Source: Gracilaria domingensis (taxonomy: Eukaryota; Rhodophyta; Florideophyceae; Gracilariales; Gracilariaceae). Taken from it: a DNA stretch of 59,432 nucleotides. A program made the translations under genes and the position numbers. Shown here in pieces: positions 19,487 to 29,738 of the stretch (the first letter of the stretch is position 1; each line of letters starts with the position of its first letter). Below the pieces are notes generated by a model. The model was given only the letters and a program-made list of their open reading frames with translations, had not been told where the DNA came from and did not search any database. The stretch covers positions 1-59,432 of the forward strand of contig VCMS01000396.1 in NCBI GenBank assembly GCA_022539475.1. The letters are read 5' to 3'.

Positions 19487-19832
19487 TATTCTCCGTCTCC
19501 ATTGGAGATGTATTTCTCTTGTATCACAACCGGTCAAGGATGTGAGAGAACATCAATATATCCCCAGTGGACGCTGAGAGGGAGGATGAACTACTCTACG
19601 TGCTATCATTGTTACCCATCCGGTGTCGAGTGGTGACATATTCTTTTTTTGTCACAACCCACAAAGGATGTGACGGAAGAAGAACATGCCCCCAGTCGAG
19701 ACAGAGGGTGAGCAACTCTAAGTACAATCACTAGTCCCTAGCTTGCCTCCACTGGCAATATCTTCCTGGTTTGCTATAACCATCGAGTGGGGTTATGGTG
19801 GAAGAGAAAAATATCTCCGGTCGAGGCGAGGT
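19487..19832. repeat. Three diverged hairpin-type repeats, about 130 bp apart
   Basis: Three stretches (about 19487-19580, 19617-19710 and 19744-19832) share an order: CCACTGG or similar, ATATTTCT, TCACAACC, GGATGTGA, AGAA, then CCAGTCGAGAC or similar. In each the outer parts and the TCACA/TGTGA parts can pair. They are diverged but aligned; the 3' end lies 230 bp before the coiled-coil gene. Confidence 0.55.
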
Positions 19833-20066
19833 GGTTGGGGATTATGTGAGCGCAAAAGAGGAGACAGAGATGTGGCTTTCAAATAGTGGAAGGTGCGAAG
19901 GTGTACAGTAGATGTTTTGGCGGGAAATGGATGAGGGAAACAGTGGCAATCATGGTGCTGGATATAGCCCGTGTGGTTGGACAGTGGGGGTGGACAGCAC
20001 AGTTTAGCTCGATTGCACTGTATCGCAGCGGCAACTTCGATCCAACTACTACTTGTTTTTCTGAAG

Positions 20067-20996
20067 ATGTCGAACGGATACGTGAAGGATGAGGAGCTGT
20101 TGGCGCTGTTGGAGGTGGAGGAGGTACCGCAGACACAGTCACCAAAGCGGGAAGAGGACGTGATTACGGTGGCTGGTCGGATGTCGCAGAAGAAGGAAGT
20201 GGCTGATGAAGGAAAGAAGTGTGAGGCGAGGAGAGGGGATGGTGATGAGGTGGAGAAGGGTGTAGAATTGGAGGTGGAGGGGGTCACAATGGAAAGAAGG
20301 GGTGCGGTGCATCTGAGTCAGTTAGAGGTTGGAGACCAGATAGAGAGTAGGGGCGGAGAGGGTGACAGGGAGATGCGGTTTGTGGGGGAGATGAAGGCGA
20401 GAGTGGGGATGTTGGGGTTGGTGATGAAGGAGCAACTGGACGATGGAATTGTGGAGATTGTAACGGAAATGGGCGGTGTGGTGCTGCGTGGGGGTGGTAG
20501 TGGTGTTTCGGTTGAGGCGATTTCGAGCCTGCGGAATTCGTTGTCGGTATTGGGAGTGGAGATGAGAAATCATGTGTATGGGATAGTGGAGTGTGCGGGA
20601 AGGGAGGTTGGAGAGTTGCGGGAAGAGAATAGGGTTCTGAACGAGAGATTGGACGTGCTGGAGAAGGAGGTGAAGGAGCTGGGCAAGAGGCAAAGATTGG
20701 TGGAAGAGGAGACGGTGAAAGGAGGTGTGGAGGGAAAGACGGAGAAGGGAAGTGTGGGAAGGGTGGCGGTGCAGAAGGGGTCTCCTGTGACACCGAAGAC
20801 AAAGGGTAGTGGGGTTGGGGATGGGAAGAGCCGTCTGAAGAATAGGCGTAAGGAGATGAAGAAGGTGGTGGAGGAGGTGCCGCGGGAGGGAGTCGGAGCT
20901 CCGGTGGTGACTGGGTTTAGGAGTGCGGCGGAGGTAGCGCGGACTGCGAAGGGGATTCTGAGGGGACAGGAGGAGAGAAGGATGGGAGGGATGTGA
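20067..20996 (+). CDS. Acidic coiled-coil protein, unknown; possibly mobile-element ORF1
   Basis: A 309-aa frame begins at ATG 20067. The N-terminus is acidic (DEELLALLEVEEVPQ), the middle Gly/Glu/Lys-rich, and residues about 185-240 form a clear heptad coiled coil (REENRVLNERLDVLEKEVKE). The C-terminus is basic. At 20994 TGA ends the frame. One base out of frame, coding-like text continues (KPFWARRVYEKGEGCPPDFY) to about 21316, so the true end may be there; a lost G in GATGTGAAG would explain it. A coiled coil with a basic tail resembles ORF1 proteins of LINE-type elements, but no RT is near. The plus strand is strongly purine-rich here, which makes long false frames on the other strand. Confidence 0.45.
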   Translation: MSNGYVKDEELLALLEVEEVPQTQSPKREEDVITVAGRMSQKKEVADEGKKCEARRGDGDEVEKGVELEVEGVTMERRGAVHLSQLEVGDQIESRGGEGDREMRFVGEMKARVGMLGLVMKEQLDDGIVEIVTEMGGVVLRGGGSGVSVEAISSLRNSLSVLGVEMRNHVYGIVECAGREVGELREENRVLNERLDVLEKEVKELGKRQRLVEEETVKGGVEGKTEKGSVGRVAVQKGSPVTPKTKGSGVGDGKSRLKNRRKEMKKVVEEVPREGVGAPVVTGFRSAAEVARTAKGILRGQEERRMGGM

Positions 20997-21254
20997 AGCC
21001 GTTTTGGGCGAGGCGGGTATACGAGAAGGGGGAGGGTTGGGAAGAGCCGTCTGAAGAATAGGCGTAAGGAGATGAAAAAGGTGGTGGAGGAGGTGCCGCG
21101 GGAGGGAGTCGGAGCTCCGGTGGTGACTGGGTTTAGGAGTGCGGCGGAGGTAGCGCGGACTGCGAAGGGGATTCTGAGGGGACAGGAGGAGAGAAGGATG
21201 GGAGGGATGTGAAGCCGTTTTGGGCGAGGCGGGTATACGAGAAGGGGGAGGGTT
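20823..21254. repeat. 216-bp tandem duplication
   Basis: 20823-21038 and 21039-21254 are the same sequence with one difference seen (GAAGAAGG against GAAAAAGG). The length is a multiple of three. The first copy holds the end of the coiled-coil frame. Confidence 0.9.
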
Positions 21255-21625
21255 GTCCACCTGATTTCTACAAAATGACGTTTGCGGAGACGGAGAGAGA
21301 GGATGCGAACGCGTGATGGGCGAGAAATGGGTAAATAGCGGGGGTGGTGTGGACTGGGAAGAACTGATTGGATGATTGAGGTGGGATGAGTTGCGATTGG
21401 CATTGCAACATGGGAGAAAATGGAAACGCAAACTAGCACGAGTGCAGTTTTGAGAGAGGGTCGCGGAAAAGAGTGAATGGGGTGGTGCGGCGAAGTAGAA
21501 CCTCTACAAAACCTAGGGGACCCAAGAACTAAACTGCGCGAAATGGAATTTAATATTTCAAAATTTCTTAATTTTTTGAGTGCCAGCCTCTGCTACCCCC
21601 TCGCGCGCCCCAAATAGCCCCAAAA

Positions 21626-21964
21626 CTAGCTTAGTTTCCAAAGCGAACAGACTATATTCCACTTTGCAGAACACAGACGATCATGGTCTGTGGGTAGAAA
21701 GCGATGGGGACCACGAAGGTAAGGACTCCAGACACGCAAGGCGATCATTACAGCGAGGAGCTCCTGAACACCTGTGTCCCAGTTGGCCACAGATTGTGAG
21801 AAACAGTGATTCAGGAAGGCAGTAGGGTGCCCATCTTGTGAGCTAGTGGTCACTACGGCAGCCTTGGCATTAATTTCAAGCTCAAGGACCGAAAGTAATA
21901 TTTCGCTCCCACAAAATTCGCGATATTGAGTTTCATGTGAACCATATACATATACGCAAAACAA
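21626..21964 (-). pseudogene. Ty3/gypsy RNase H remnant
   Basis: The frame reads LELEINAKAAVVTTSSQDG, HPTAFLNHCFSQSVANWDT, QELLAVMIALRVWSPYLRG and FLPTDHDRLC. This is the order of the RNase H domain of Ty3/gypsy polyproteins (the DAS strand, PVAF.S, E.NY..KELLA, YL.G, TDH). The first catalytic Asp of DAS is Asn here and Tyr is Trp in the NY box. No RT or integrase flanks it. It is a small, old fragment of a family different from E1-E3. Confidence 0.65.
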
Positions 21965-22850
21965 GTAATACTCAAAGCAAATGAGTAGCTACGGAGCCCT
22001 AAAAATTACATTAGTGTAAAACCCAAATTTAAAGCTTATATAACTATTTACTTCAATATACTCTTCTTAACGCGCATTATAGGTTCTGTGTTAGACGTAG
22101 CAATGTCTTCAAACAAATATTACAGTTCGCAGTGCAAAATATAAACTAGCATTTTTCCCATTCTGAATACAAACTACTGTCTTTTTCCGAACAATCTGTA
22201 TTTTTTCTCGGTTCAACTAGTAATGTAAGTGATTATCAAAATATATATTATTCATATTTTTGTATATTGACTATGAAATTTTCATAACAAAATTGCTTCT
22301 TATGCATTACTTGAAAAGTTTTTATGATCTCTGACCCCTTATACTTCTTAAAAATCATCTTTTTGAACTCATAATTACAACTGTTCACAGGAAAATAGTA
22401 TTTATGTTCAAAACCGCTAAATATTTGAGACTTCTAACTTAACTACGTCTGAAGGTAGATTATGGTTGTTTTAAATGAGTCACATCTAACAAAGTAGAAA
22501 GGATAGTAGTTTTCTTTAATAATAGATGCATGAAATAACTAACAAAAAATCATTGTATTTCCCGTAACAGATTTTCCAATCAGGTGCAGCACACATTAAT
22601 CTAAGGGTCTAAATTGGTAATAATTTGTTATTATATACCTGTGAATCTCTTCATGATTTGATATCAACTAAGAAAAAATACGCTACGGTTTCTGCTTGAC
22701 AGGTAATCCAAAAACCACTACGGATCTTGCAAGAATCTGATTGTGGTTTTCACCTGATCCAGAAAGCACAAAAGTACTGCCTTTCATGCCCTCGTGCTCA
22801 CAAGAACGTTCAGAATAGTAGTGGTTGGTGTAATCCTTCTTATTCCTCTT
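21965..22850. other. AT-rich stretch left of E1
   Basis: Strongly AT-rich, with no frame above background until 22683. From there, on the minus strand, a frame runs to the E1 insertion point and continues beyond the right LTR (see findings). Confidence 0.5.
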
Positions 22851-22855
22851 CTGCC
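22851..22855 (+). repeat. Target-site duplication of E1, left
   Basis: CTGCC directly before the left LTR is repeated directly after the right LTR at 34799-34803. Confidence 0.9.
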
Positions 22856-23829
22856 TGTAGAGCAACGCATTTTGCGTGGTTATCAGGATGATGCGCCTCA
22901 TATACTCAGGGGAGTGATACGAGGATGCACTCGAAGAGTTATGAGTTGGACCCAATTTTGGCGGTTACTTTTGGAATGGCTTTCCCACAGTTACCTGTAA
23001 TCAGGGTTGCCATTGCTGGCCAATACCGCTAGGTGGACGCGTGTACTACACCACCGTGTGTGTGCATATTACGGGACAATAGGTAGTGCACCTGAGGTGC
23101 CTGACACTGGGCTAGCCACGTGTACGGACCCCTGCGGGTGTGCACCACGTGTACATAGTTAGTTTAGACCTACTTAGGTGAGCTCGACCTCGTCGTCGCG
23201 AGCACCTTTGTAAAGTCAACCCGAGCACTTCTAAGTGAACTCTTTGTCGAGTAGCGCTCTCCTGAGTGGACTCTACACGAGTGAGGCTCTGGCGCCAACC
23301 GCCTACGTGGGTTATCACTCTCGCGAGTATAGCCACGTCTGGTTACGGTGGTCCTACCCTCTCGGTACCTTTGAGGAACATCTGTCGTTGATGTCGGGAC
23401 CTGAGGGTCGTACCGAGGAGGTATAGGACTACATTACGAAGTGATCCGACTCTGTATAGAGTTTTGCCGTGTTTACGGAAACCCGTGCATTACCGTTGGA
23501 GGATCTCGCCCCGCTCCGGGCACAGTGCCGAGGAGGCCCTACCCGTCGCGTGTGGGTGTTGTTTGGTTGTTGTTTTCTGTTGCTTTCCCTCTCGGGACTA
23601 CACCTGTCGTTGGTCGTGTTTCATCGTTGCCGATACCACCCCATCTCTGGAGTTTCTCATCGTTTCCTCACCACGTGGCCTATCACCTCTGTAGGTATAG
23701 CCAGTTGCCACTTCGGCCTTACAACCGAGTTACGGTGGTACAGAGGGCTCTGTCACTGGTCTGCCATCTCTCACGAGAGCGGACCTTCGGACAGTCTGGT
23801 GGGTTTCACTCTTCCGAGTTTGCCCCACA
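22856..23829 (+). repeat. E1 left LTR
   Basis: 974 bp, from TGTAGAGCAACGC to GTTTGCCCCACA. It matches 33825-34798 at a constant offset of 10969. Confidence 0.93.
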
Positions 23830-23832
23830 AAG

Positions 23833-23849
23833 TGGTCTCCCGACCTAGA
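23833..23849 (+). promoter_or_regulatory. E1 primer-binding site
   Basis: TGGTCTCCCGACCTAGA begins 3 bp after the left LTR and starts with TGG, as expected for pairing with a tRNA CCA end. E2 has GGTCTCCCGACCTAGAA at the same place. The tRNA cannot be named from here. Confidence 0.7.
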
Positions 23850-24073
23850 ACCGTTTTAGGTCACTGTCGTGGAATTGACTTAATTGTTGACGGATCACCG
23901 TTTTCTGACAACGATCAGAGGACTCTTTAGAGTTTTGGAGGTTGACAACTTTTGAACGTGAACCGCTGACGTGGTGGTTTACCGAGAAGGTTTATTGAGT
24001 TTTCTTGTTCTTTGGAGACTCGTGTACGAGTTTAACTGGATCATCTGGATCAGATTGCTTACTGGTTTTCAGT

Positions 24074-25573
24074 ATGCCGCAACCGCCTCGAGGTTCTCGA
24101 GCTGGTTCAGCGCGGTCGTCAGCTGCGGTTCCACCCGTTGCACCGACGTCCCGGTCTATCCCAGATGAGGCGCAACCTCTTGAGGTCGTACCCCGCCCCC
24201 GGAGAACGCGCTCAGTTACGGAAGCACCTAAGGAAAACGTGGGTTCTGCTCAACCCGTCGTTGAGACACCATCCATGGTTAACCCTAACGCTGCTACCGT
24301 AGCCGAGTTGGCTAGGTTGGAATCCCGCTTGGATATTAATCACGCTGCTCACGTGGAACTCCTACAGGATGTTACCTCGTTGAGGACGCAGGTTGATAAT
24401 GCCCAGGTGAGGGATGTCTCAGGAGACTTACGTCTTCTGAGAAGGGACGTGAATTCCATTATGGAAAATCTGGGTACCCCAGACGTCTTCGTCACGGAGT
24501 ACCGGGCATTTGTCGAGGAAATGCGCACCGATATCGGTCGAATTCGTTCGCGCTTGGAAACGCTGGAGGATACAATCCGCATGGATGAAGCTGTGGACGC
24601 ACAGGTTCCTCAAGGAAATCCATCTGCGGATGAAGACCATCGTTCGGTGAAGCAGAAACGTCGACACCCAAAACGAGTTCACTATGATTCGGATTCATCG
24701 CGCTCTGACTCGAGCGGCATGACTGAAGACAGTTCGTCAGATTCATCTGATAGTGATGACAACCGTCATAGGTCACGTTCGACACGGTCGAAAGCGACGC
24801 AGTCTACTCAGGCAGTGATGAGATCACGCGTGAAAGGACGGCGCCACTTGGGACTCAAAGAGTTAAAGCCGACGGACCCGCTCTACACAAAGCTGTTGTC
24901 GTACCGCTATTATCGGTTGGAGGATGTTACTTCGAATCGCTCCTCGCGAGGAACCGGTAAGGTGAAGGACTACATTCGAAGGTTGAATGTTACCCTTGAA
25001 ACAAGGAAGTTCTCGGGGACAGATCCTATCCTTATCTTGGATTTCCTTGCCAGGTTCGTCCAGGAGGCCGATATACTCGGTATGAGTGAAGCACAGGCAT
25101 ATGTGGCACTGCCGTACTTCCTAACAGGGACTGCGGAAGATCAGTACAACTCAGTTCGAGGAACCTCGAGAGCCTCGGAAGGAGGAGTCACGTGTTGGCC
25201 GGAAGCCGTGAACTACCTTCTCAGGTCGTACGCGACTTCCAACGCGATTTACAGCGCTACTCTTGCTGTTCGCGACACTAGACAGAAGAGTGGAGAATCT
25301 GAAACGGTTTATTCAACGCGGTTGAACAAAGCGTTTCACCGATGTGGTAATGTGTATTCCGCACAGGAGCGGTGTACCATGTTTGTTGATGGTTTGGACC
25401 TCACCATTCGGTCGTTGGTCGCTCGCCGACGCGAGGAAAAACGCCGAATGACGTACCTAGAGTTGGTTAATTACGCCCAGGCGGAAGGAGAGACGTATCG
25501 AGCCCGCAACCCGGCAGCGCGCGGCGCTACTCGCGGAGAGTTCGTCACCATCGATGTCGGTTTTGCGACGTGA
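24074..25573 (+). CDS. gag: E1 Gag
   Basis: This 499-aa frame is read from ATG 24074, the first ATG after the leader; the longer frame starts with a non-ATG codon. Residues 1-80 are Pro/Arg/Ser-rich, and 85-175 are helical with coiled-coil heptads (LESRLDINHAAHVELLQDV, RLLRRDVNSIMENLG, IRSRLETLEDTIRMDE). Residues 210-265 form a Ser/Asp/Arg tract. A capsid-like helical domain follows (DPILILDFLARFVQEADI, PYFLTGTAEDQYNSV, NYLLRSYAT, ETVYSTRLNKAFHRCGN, RCTMFVDGLD). This order is that of Ty3/gypsy Gag. The E2 copy is collinear. The frame ends 20 bp inside the next frame, which carries the zinc knuckle. Confidence 0.85.
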   Translation: MPQPPRGSRAGSARSSAAVPPVAPTSRSIPDEAQPLEVVPRPRRTRSVTEAPKENVGSAQPVVETPSMVNPNAATVAELARLESRLDINHAAHVELLQDVTSLRTQVDNAQVRDVSGDLRLLRRDVNSIMENLGTPDVFVTEYRAFVEEMRTDIGRIRSRLETLEDTIRMDEAVDAQVPQGNPSADEDHRSVKQKRRHPKRVHYDSDSSRSDSSGMTEDSSSDSSDSDDNRHRSRSTRSKATQSTQAVMRSRVKGRRHLGLKELKPTDPLYTKLLSYRYYRLEDVTSNRSSRGTGKVKDYIRRLNVTLETRKFSGTDPILILDFLARFVQEADILGMSEAQAYVALPYFLTGTAEDQYNSVRGTSRASEGGVTCWPEAVNYLLRSYATSNAIYSATLAVRDTRQKSGESETVYSTRLNKAFHRCGNVYSAQERCTMFVDGLDLTIRSLVARRREEKRRMTYLELVNYAQAEGETYRARNPAARGATRGEFVTIDVGFAT

Positions 25574-26135
25574 AACCGCTGTCGGTGACGCTGATAACGT
25601 CCACTTCATCGGAAGTAACCCCGATTCTTACGGATCTACGGACCTGCCGTCAACCTCGATTCCGAGCACGGAAGAAGACCCCGCATTGTATGCCCAAGGT
25701 GTCCGGGTGCCTGCAGCCCCGCTGCCTTACGCTAACAATTCGTCGCGTCTGAACCGTCCAGGGTGGAAGGACACAGCACCACAACGTCGAGTGGACAATC
25801 GCCCTCGCGACAAACCGGCCTCGGTCATATGTTACCAGTGCTACCTTCCAGGTCACGTATCGACGCAGTGCGTATTTCCGCCGTCGCACAGGCCGAAAAT
25901 TATTGCGTATTACGACGCCCTCACGCCCGAGGAAAAGGAATCTGTTCCACGAAAGGAATATGATAAGGCCAGAGCTGAACTTGGATTACCGGTTCCGGTC
26001 TATGCTCAGCCCTCCGTTCCGGCACAGGCACCTTCGAACCAGGTTCAAGGCGAAGTACCCACGCATGGGGTTCAGTTAGGCCCCCCGAACGGAGTTCACG
26101 CACCGAATTCGGTGAGCCCCGTTCAGAAAAACTGA
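25554..26135 (+). CDS. gag: E1 nucleocapsid-like CCHC protein
   Basis: This 193-aa frame carries one zinc knuckle, CYQCYLPGHVSTQC (residues about 93-106), with the CX2CX4HX4C spacing used to bind genomic RNA. It overlaps the end of Gag by 20 bp in the +1 frame and ends in TGA right after CAG AAA AAC. In Metaviridae the knuckle is normally the C-terminal part of Gag. Here it is either a separate ORF with its own ATG, the product of a +1 shift, or displaced by a one-base sequence error in GGTTTTGCG. Confidence 0.75.
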   Translation: MSVLRRETAVGDADNVHFIGSNPDSYGSTDLPSTSIPSTEEDPALYAQGVRVPAAPLPYANNSSRLNRPGWKDTAPQRRVDNRPRDKPASVICYQCYLPGHVSTQCVFPPSHRPKIIAYYDALTPEEKESVPRKEYDKARAELGLPVPVYAQPSVPAQAPSNQVQGEVPTHGVQLGPPNGVHAPNSVSPVQKN

Positions 26136-26195
26136 CTTCGGGAGTTTCCCCTACGGGAGGGGCGCCTTCCGAGCCGAAGTTAAAGGCGCCCGAGG
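26125..26195 (+). promoter_or_regulatory. Possible -1 frameshift site and hairpin, gag-pol
   Basis: CAG AAA AAC TGA closes the nucleocapsid frame; the pol frame is -1 and already open from about 25965. GAAAAAC resembles, but is not, the ideal A AAA AAC slip heptamer. Just after it, ACTTCGG (26134-26140) pairs with CCGAAGT further on (26173-26179), and CCCCT with AGGGG inside, giving a stem within the usual reach of the slip site. An undercalled A (six instead of five) would instead join the frames directly. Confidence 0.4.
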
Positions 26196-28234
26196 CGTCA
26201 CAGCTTCGCTCCCCAGCTGTTAGAATCCTTTCAAGGATAGCGGCTAAAACTGACGTGAGCTCAGAACACCTTTCGGTTCTACGTCGTCCGTGGATACGGT
26301 CCCGTAATCTCCGTATTCCGGAAAGAGTTCTTGTGATGGCCAAGAGAAACTACAAAGTTTATGCCGACCTTGGCTTGTCTAACCAGTTCATGGTTCGACA
26401 GTTGTCTGTGTTGGATACAGGAGCTGCACCGAACCTGATTCACCTTGAGTTGGTGCCACCCGCGCTACGGGATGAAATTCGTCATGGTCCAGGTTTGGAT
26501 ATCGCGGATGCCAACAATAACCCGTTGCGTACTCTTGGGTACATACCTCTCATGGTACGATTAGGAACCTGTATGGTTAAAGTGGATTTCATGGTTTGCA
26601 AAAGCATTGCCGCACCGGTGATACTCGGTTGTGACTTTTGTGATCGTTTTGTTGAAGCGATTCGACCTCGAGCTCGAGTTGTTACCATGGATGATGGTTC
26701 CGAAATACCGATTGTAAGGAAACCGCTAAAGAGAGCTACACGCAAGCGCGTCCCGCTCCCTGCTGCACAGGAAGTTCCAACCGTCGACCCGGTATCATCT
26801 AAGCTCCATGTGGCTCATGCCATCGCAATCCCTGCGCAATCCCAAGTTTGGGTCACCATAACTACTAAGCAGTCTGGCCTACGTGTGGTACAACCATTGC
26901 CATCATTGTATGATCAGAAGCAACTCGCTTTGGCGAACGGAGTAATCTCGGTGGAACCCGACAAACCATTCAGAGTTTTGGTCGCCAACTTTGGCACAAC
27001 CCGACAGTGGTTAGCTAAAAACCAAATCCTTGGTACCACTCTCCCACACCCTGCTGCTATCGTACCGACGAAGATACCCGTTGCGGATGTTCTCGGTATA
27101 ACCGATGCTAAGGAGGGGGAGGGATCAGCGGAAACCGCGTTTACCGCATCGGTTACCCCGGCGAGCGAAGTTACCGAATCGCTGGCACCCACCGAGGGTA
27201 AAGCGTTGCCACCAGGAACGGAAGATACAGACCCTGTCAAGGAACTGGAACAGTTGAATTTTAATCATGTACCTGAATCTCATAGAGGTAAGCTAAGAGA
27301 AATGTTGAGGGAGTTCACACCCATGTGGGATGGATCCCTCGGGACAATTGGAATCACGGAACACCGTATTGACCTACTTCCAGGTACTAGCCCCATTTCC
27401 CAACACCCATACCGGGCTGGTCCCAAAGCTAGGGAAGAAGAGCAATCTCAGGTTGAGAAGATGTTACGCGCTGGCGTCATAGAGGCGGCTCAATCCGCTT
27501 GGGCCTCACCCGTGGTGCTAGTTCCAAAAGCGGACGGATCGTGGCGATTCTGTATTGATTACCGTCGCCTAAATTCGGTCACCGTCAAAGACGTTTATCC
27601 CATACCCAGGATGGACGAATACATTGACTCGCTTGGGAGTGCTACAGTGTTCACCGCCTTGGATGCCAATTGGGGATACTGGCAAGTTCCGATCCGTGAA
27701 AAGGATAAGGACAAAACTGCTTTTGTGTGCCACCAAGGTTTGTACCGGTTTAAACGAATGCCGTTCGGATTAACCAACGCGCCGGCTACGTTTCAACGTG
27801 CTATCGATATCCTCTTGGCTCGATTCAAGTGGAAGACCTGCTTGGTGTATCTTGACGATATCATCGTGTTCTCCGATAACCTTGATGACCACTTAACACA
27901 CGTCCGGGACGTCATGAGAGTCCTCAGGGACGCGGGCATTACGCTGAAACTCAAGAAGTGCGAGTTCTTCACAGATTCTGTCAAATACCTAGGGCATATC
28001 ATTCGACCTGGACAGCTCTCAGTTGACGCAGTTCGCGTGAAGTCGCTGAAGGAAGCGAAACACCCTACGACACAAACGGAACTCCGCAGTTTTCTGGGTC
28101 TTTGTAATGTATATCGGCGTTTTGTCCCGAACTTCGCAGATATTGCGACCCCCCTTAACCACCTTTTGAGAAAAGGTCAACCAGTTCAACTGGAACCCCT
28201 AGGCGACGCGGAAGCGTCTGCTTTTCGGCATTAA
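26133..28234 (+). CDS. pol: E1 Pol, protease and reverse transcriptase
   Basis: The frame is open from about 25965; the start given is the putative slip point. Retropepsin: LSVLDTGAAPNLI (DTG codons near 26414), later APVILGCDFCD. After a Pro/Glu linker with the first internal polypurine string (27108), RT: HRIDLLPGTSPI, KMLRAGVIEAAQSAWASPVV, VPKADGSWRFCIDYRRLN, YPIPRMDEYIDSL, FTALDANWGYWQVPI, FVCHQGLYRFKRMPFGLTNA, and the catalytic LVYLDDIIVFSD (YLDD codons 27848-27859). The thumb follows (LKLKKCEFF, VKYLGHII). The frame breaks after DAEASAF at 28226, where TTTT replaces the expected TTTTT; RNase H continues one base out of frame. All key residues are present. Confidence 0.85.
27108..27123 (+). 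promoter_or_regulatory. Internal polypurine string 1 (E1)
   Basis: CTAAGGAGGGGGAGGG matches the 3' polypurine tract at 33810-33824. It encodes AKEGEG in the linker between protease and RT. E2 has it at the same place (43517). Confidence 0.6.
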
Positions 28235-29439
28235 TTGACGCAGTAACGTCACCGCCAATCTTGGCTTTGCCTAAGCTAGGACTTCCATTCGAAGTAGACA
28301 CTGACGCCAGTGCACACCAGGTTGGTTGCGCCCTGTTTCAGGTCACGGAAGACGGCGTGAGACATCCAATTGGATACTGGTCGCGATCCTTGAACGTACA
28401 CGAACGTAACTACTCAGTTTCGGAGAAAGAGTGCTTAGCCGTTGTATGGGCTCTAACTACACTGAGACCATATCTTATGGGCAACCATTTTACGGTACAT
28501 ACGGACCACTCATCTCTCCGATGGCTCATGGAAATCTCGGAACCATCAGGACGCTTGATGCGTTGGCGCTTGAGGTTATCGGAGTTCGATTTCACAGTTA
28601 CGTACAAAAAAGGAACGTTGAATCTGCAGGCAGATGCACTCTCCCGCTTGGGGACAGATGCAGAAGCGGCACCAGTTGACGATCTGGACATACCATGCTT
28701 TATGGTGGAAGAACAAGCAGGTTGGGTCGAATCCTTGTCGGATGACATCTGTGACGACATCCTGCTCACTTCTGAGAAGTTGGATCCCTTGACTGGATCT
28801 TTTGTACCCATCACTCCCGAGGAGATGATCCGAGAACAGCAAACGGATGAGTTTTGTACGCGAATTCGCGCTCGTCTCAATGGAGGAGATCGTATACCTT
28901 TTCAGGTTAACGATCAGGGGTACCTGGTTAGGTTGGTCGAAGCGTATACCCAAATTGTGGTCCCATACTCGCTGCAAAACCGTGTGTTGGTAATGACACA
29001 CTATGTGAAGGTAGGAGCCCACCCAGGAGGTCGAAAACTATACTTGACCCTGCGTAGGGATTTTTACTGGCCGTCAATGGCATTGGACTGCTACGCAGTA
29101 CGACGCTCTTGCACCGAGTGCGCTAAGAATAACGTGAAACTTCGTAAGCACTCGAAGAAGTTAACGCTGTTCCCAGCACGGTCTCCTTTGGAGTTTATCG
29201 CTATCGATATCTTAGGTGAATTGATCAGAACCGCAAGAGGTAATCGATACCTTCTGGTTATCACCGATCGGTTCTCTAAGTTGGTACGGACAGTCCCGCT
29301 CAAACGGATTACGGCCACCGTGGTTGCACAAGCTTTTGTCACCCACTGGGTCTTTGTGTACGGTCCACCGGTTCATCTATTATCAGATAACGGTTCACAG
29401 TTCACGTCAAGTTTTTCCAGGACGTCTGTCGGATCTTGA
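28235..29439 (+). CDS. pol: E1 Pol, RNase H and integrase N-terminal part
   Basis: Continues pol in the next frame. RNase H has [44 protein letters not shown] and FTVHTDHSSLRWL. After KKGTLNLQADALSRLG comes the HHCC zinc module (MTHYVKVGAHPGG ... RSCTECAKN). The integrase core begins LEFIAIDILGE (first Asp), then YLLVITDRFSKLVRTVPL and LLSDNGSQF (second Asp). The frame breaks in TCAAGTTTTTC at about 29412, where E2 has TCAAAGTTC; one A appears to be missing. Confidence 0.85.
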
Positions 29440-29738
29440 GTGTCAAGAATCTATTTACGACCACCTACCACCCCCAAACAAATGGTCAGGTAGAACGATT
29501 TAACCGTACCATGCTGAATGCATTAAGATCTTATGTGGCAGATCATCCTAAGGATTGGGATTTGTATACGGACGCTATTACGTATGCGTACAACACCCAA
29601 GTCCACCGGGTAACGAAGCTAGCACCTTTTGAGTTGGTATTGTCAAAGTACCGCCACCGGTTGCAATCGAGGCTCAAGAAACGCTTTCTACGTACCCGTC
29701 TGTTGGGTTATACAGGAACGCTTGGAAGGATTGGTTAA
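29405..29738 (+). CDS. pol: E1 integrase, DDE Glu segment
   Basis: The frame opens before 29436 and carries VKNLFTTTYHPQTNGQVERF with the catalytic Glu of the D,D-35-E triad, then TMLNALRSYVADHPKDWDLY and ITYAYNTQVHRVTK. It then drifts out of frame in the region of GTACCGCCACC (29648); E2 has the same break at the same place (ATACCGCCACC) while E3 is in frame (ACACCACCGCC). Confidence 0.8.

Noticed and set aside
20322..21431. Long minus-strand frames (up to 369 codons) opposite the coiled-coil gene
   Set aside because: They arise from the purine-rich plus strand; they are Pro/Ser/His-rich low-complexity text and occur in two frames at once.
23112..23336. Open frames inside the LTRs (also 23441-23848, 34081-34305, 34410-34841)
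   Set aside because: They are simply repeated in both LTRs and have no domain; LTR sequence explains them.
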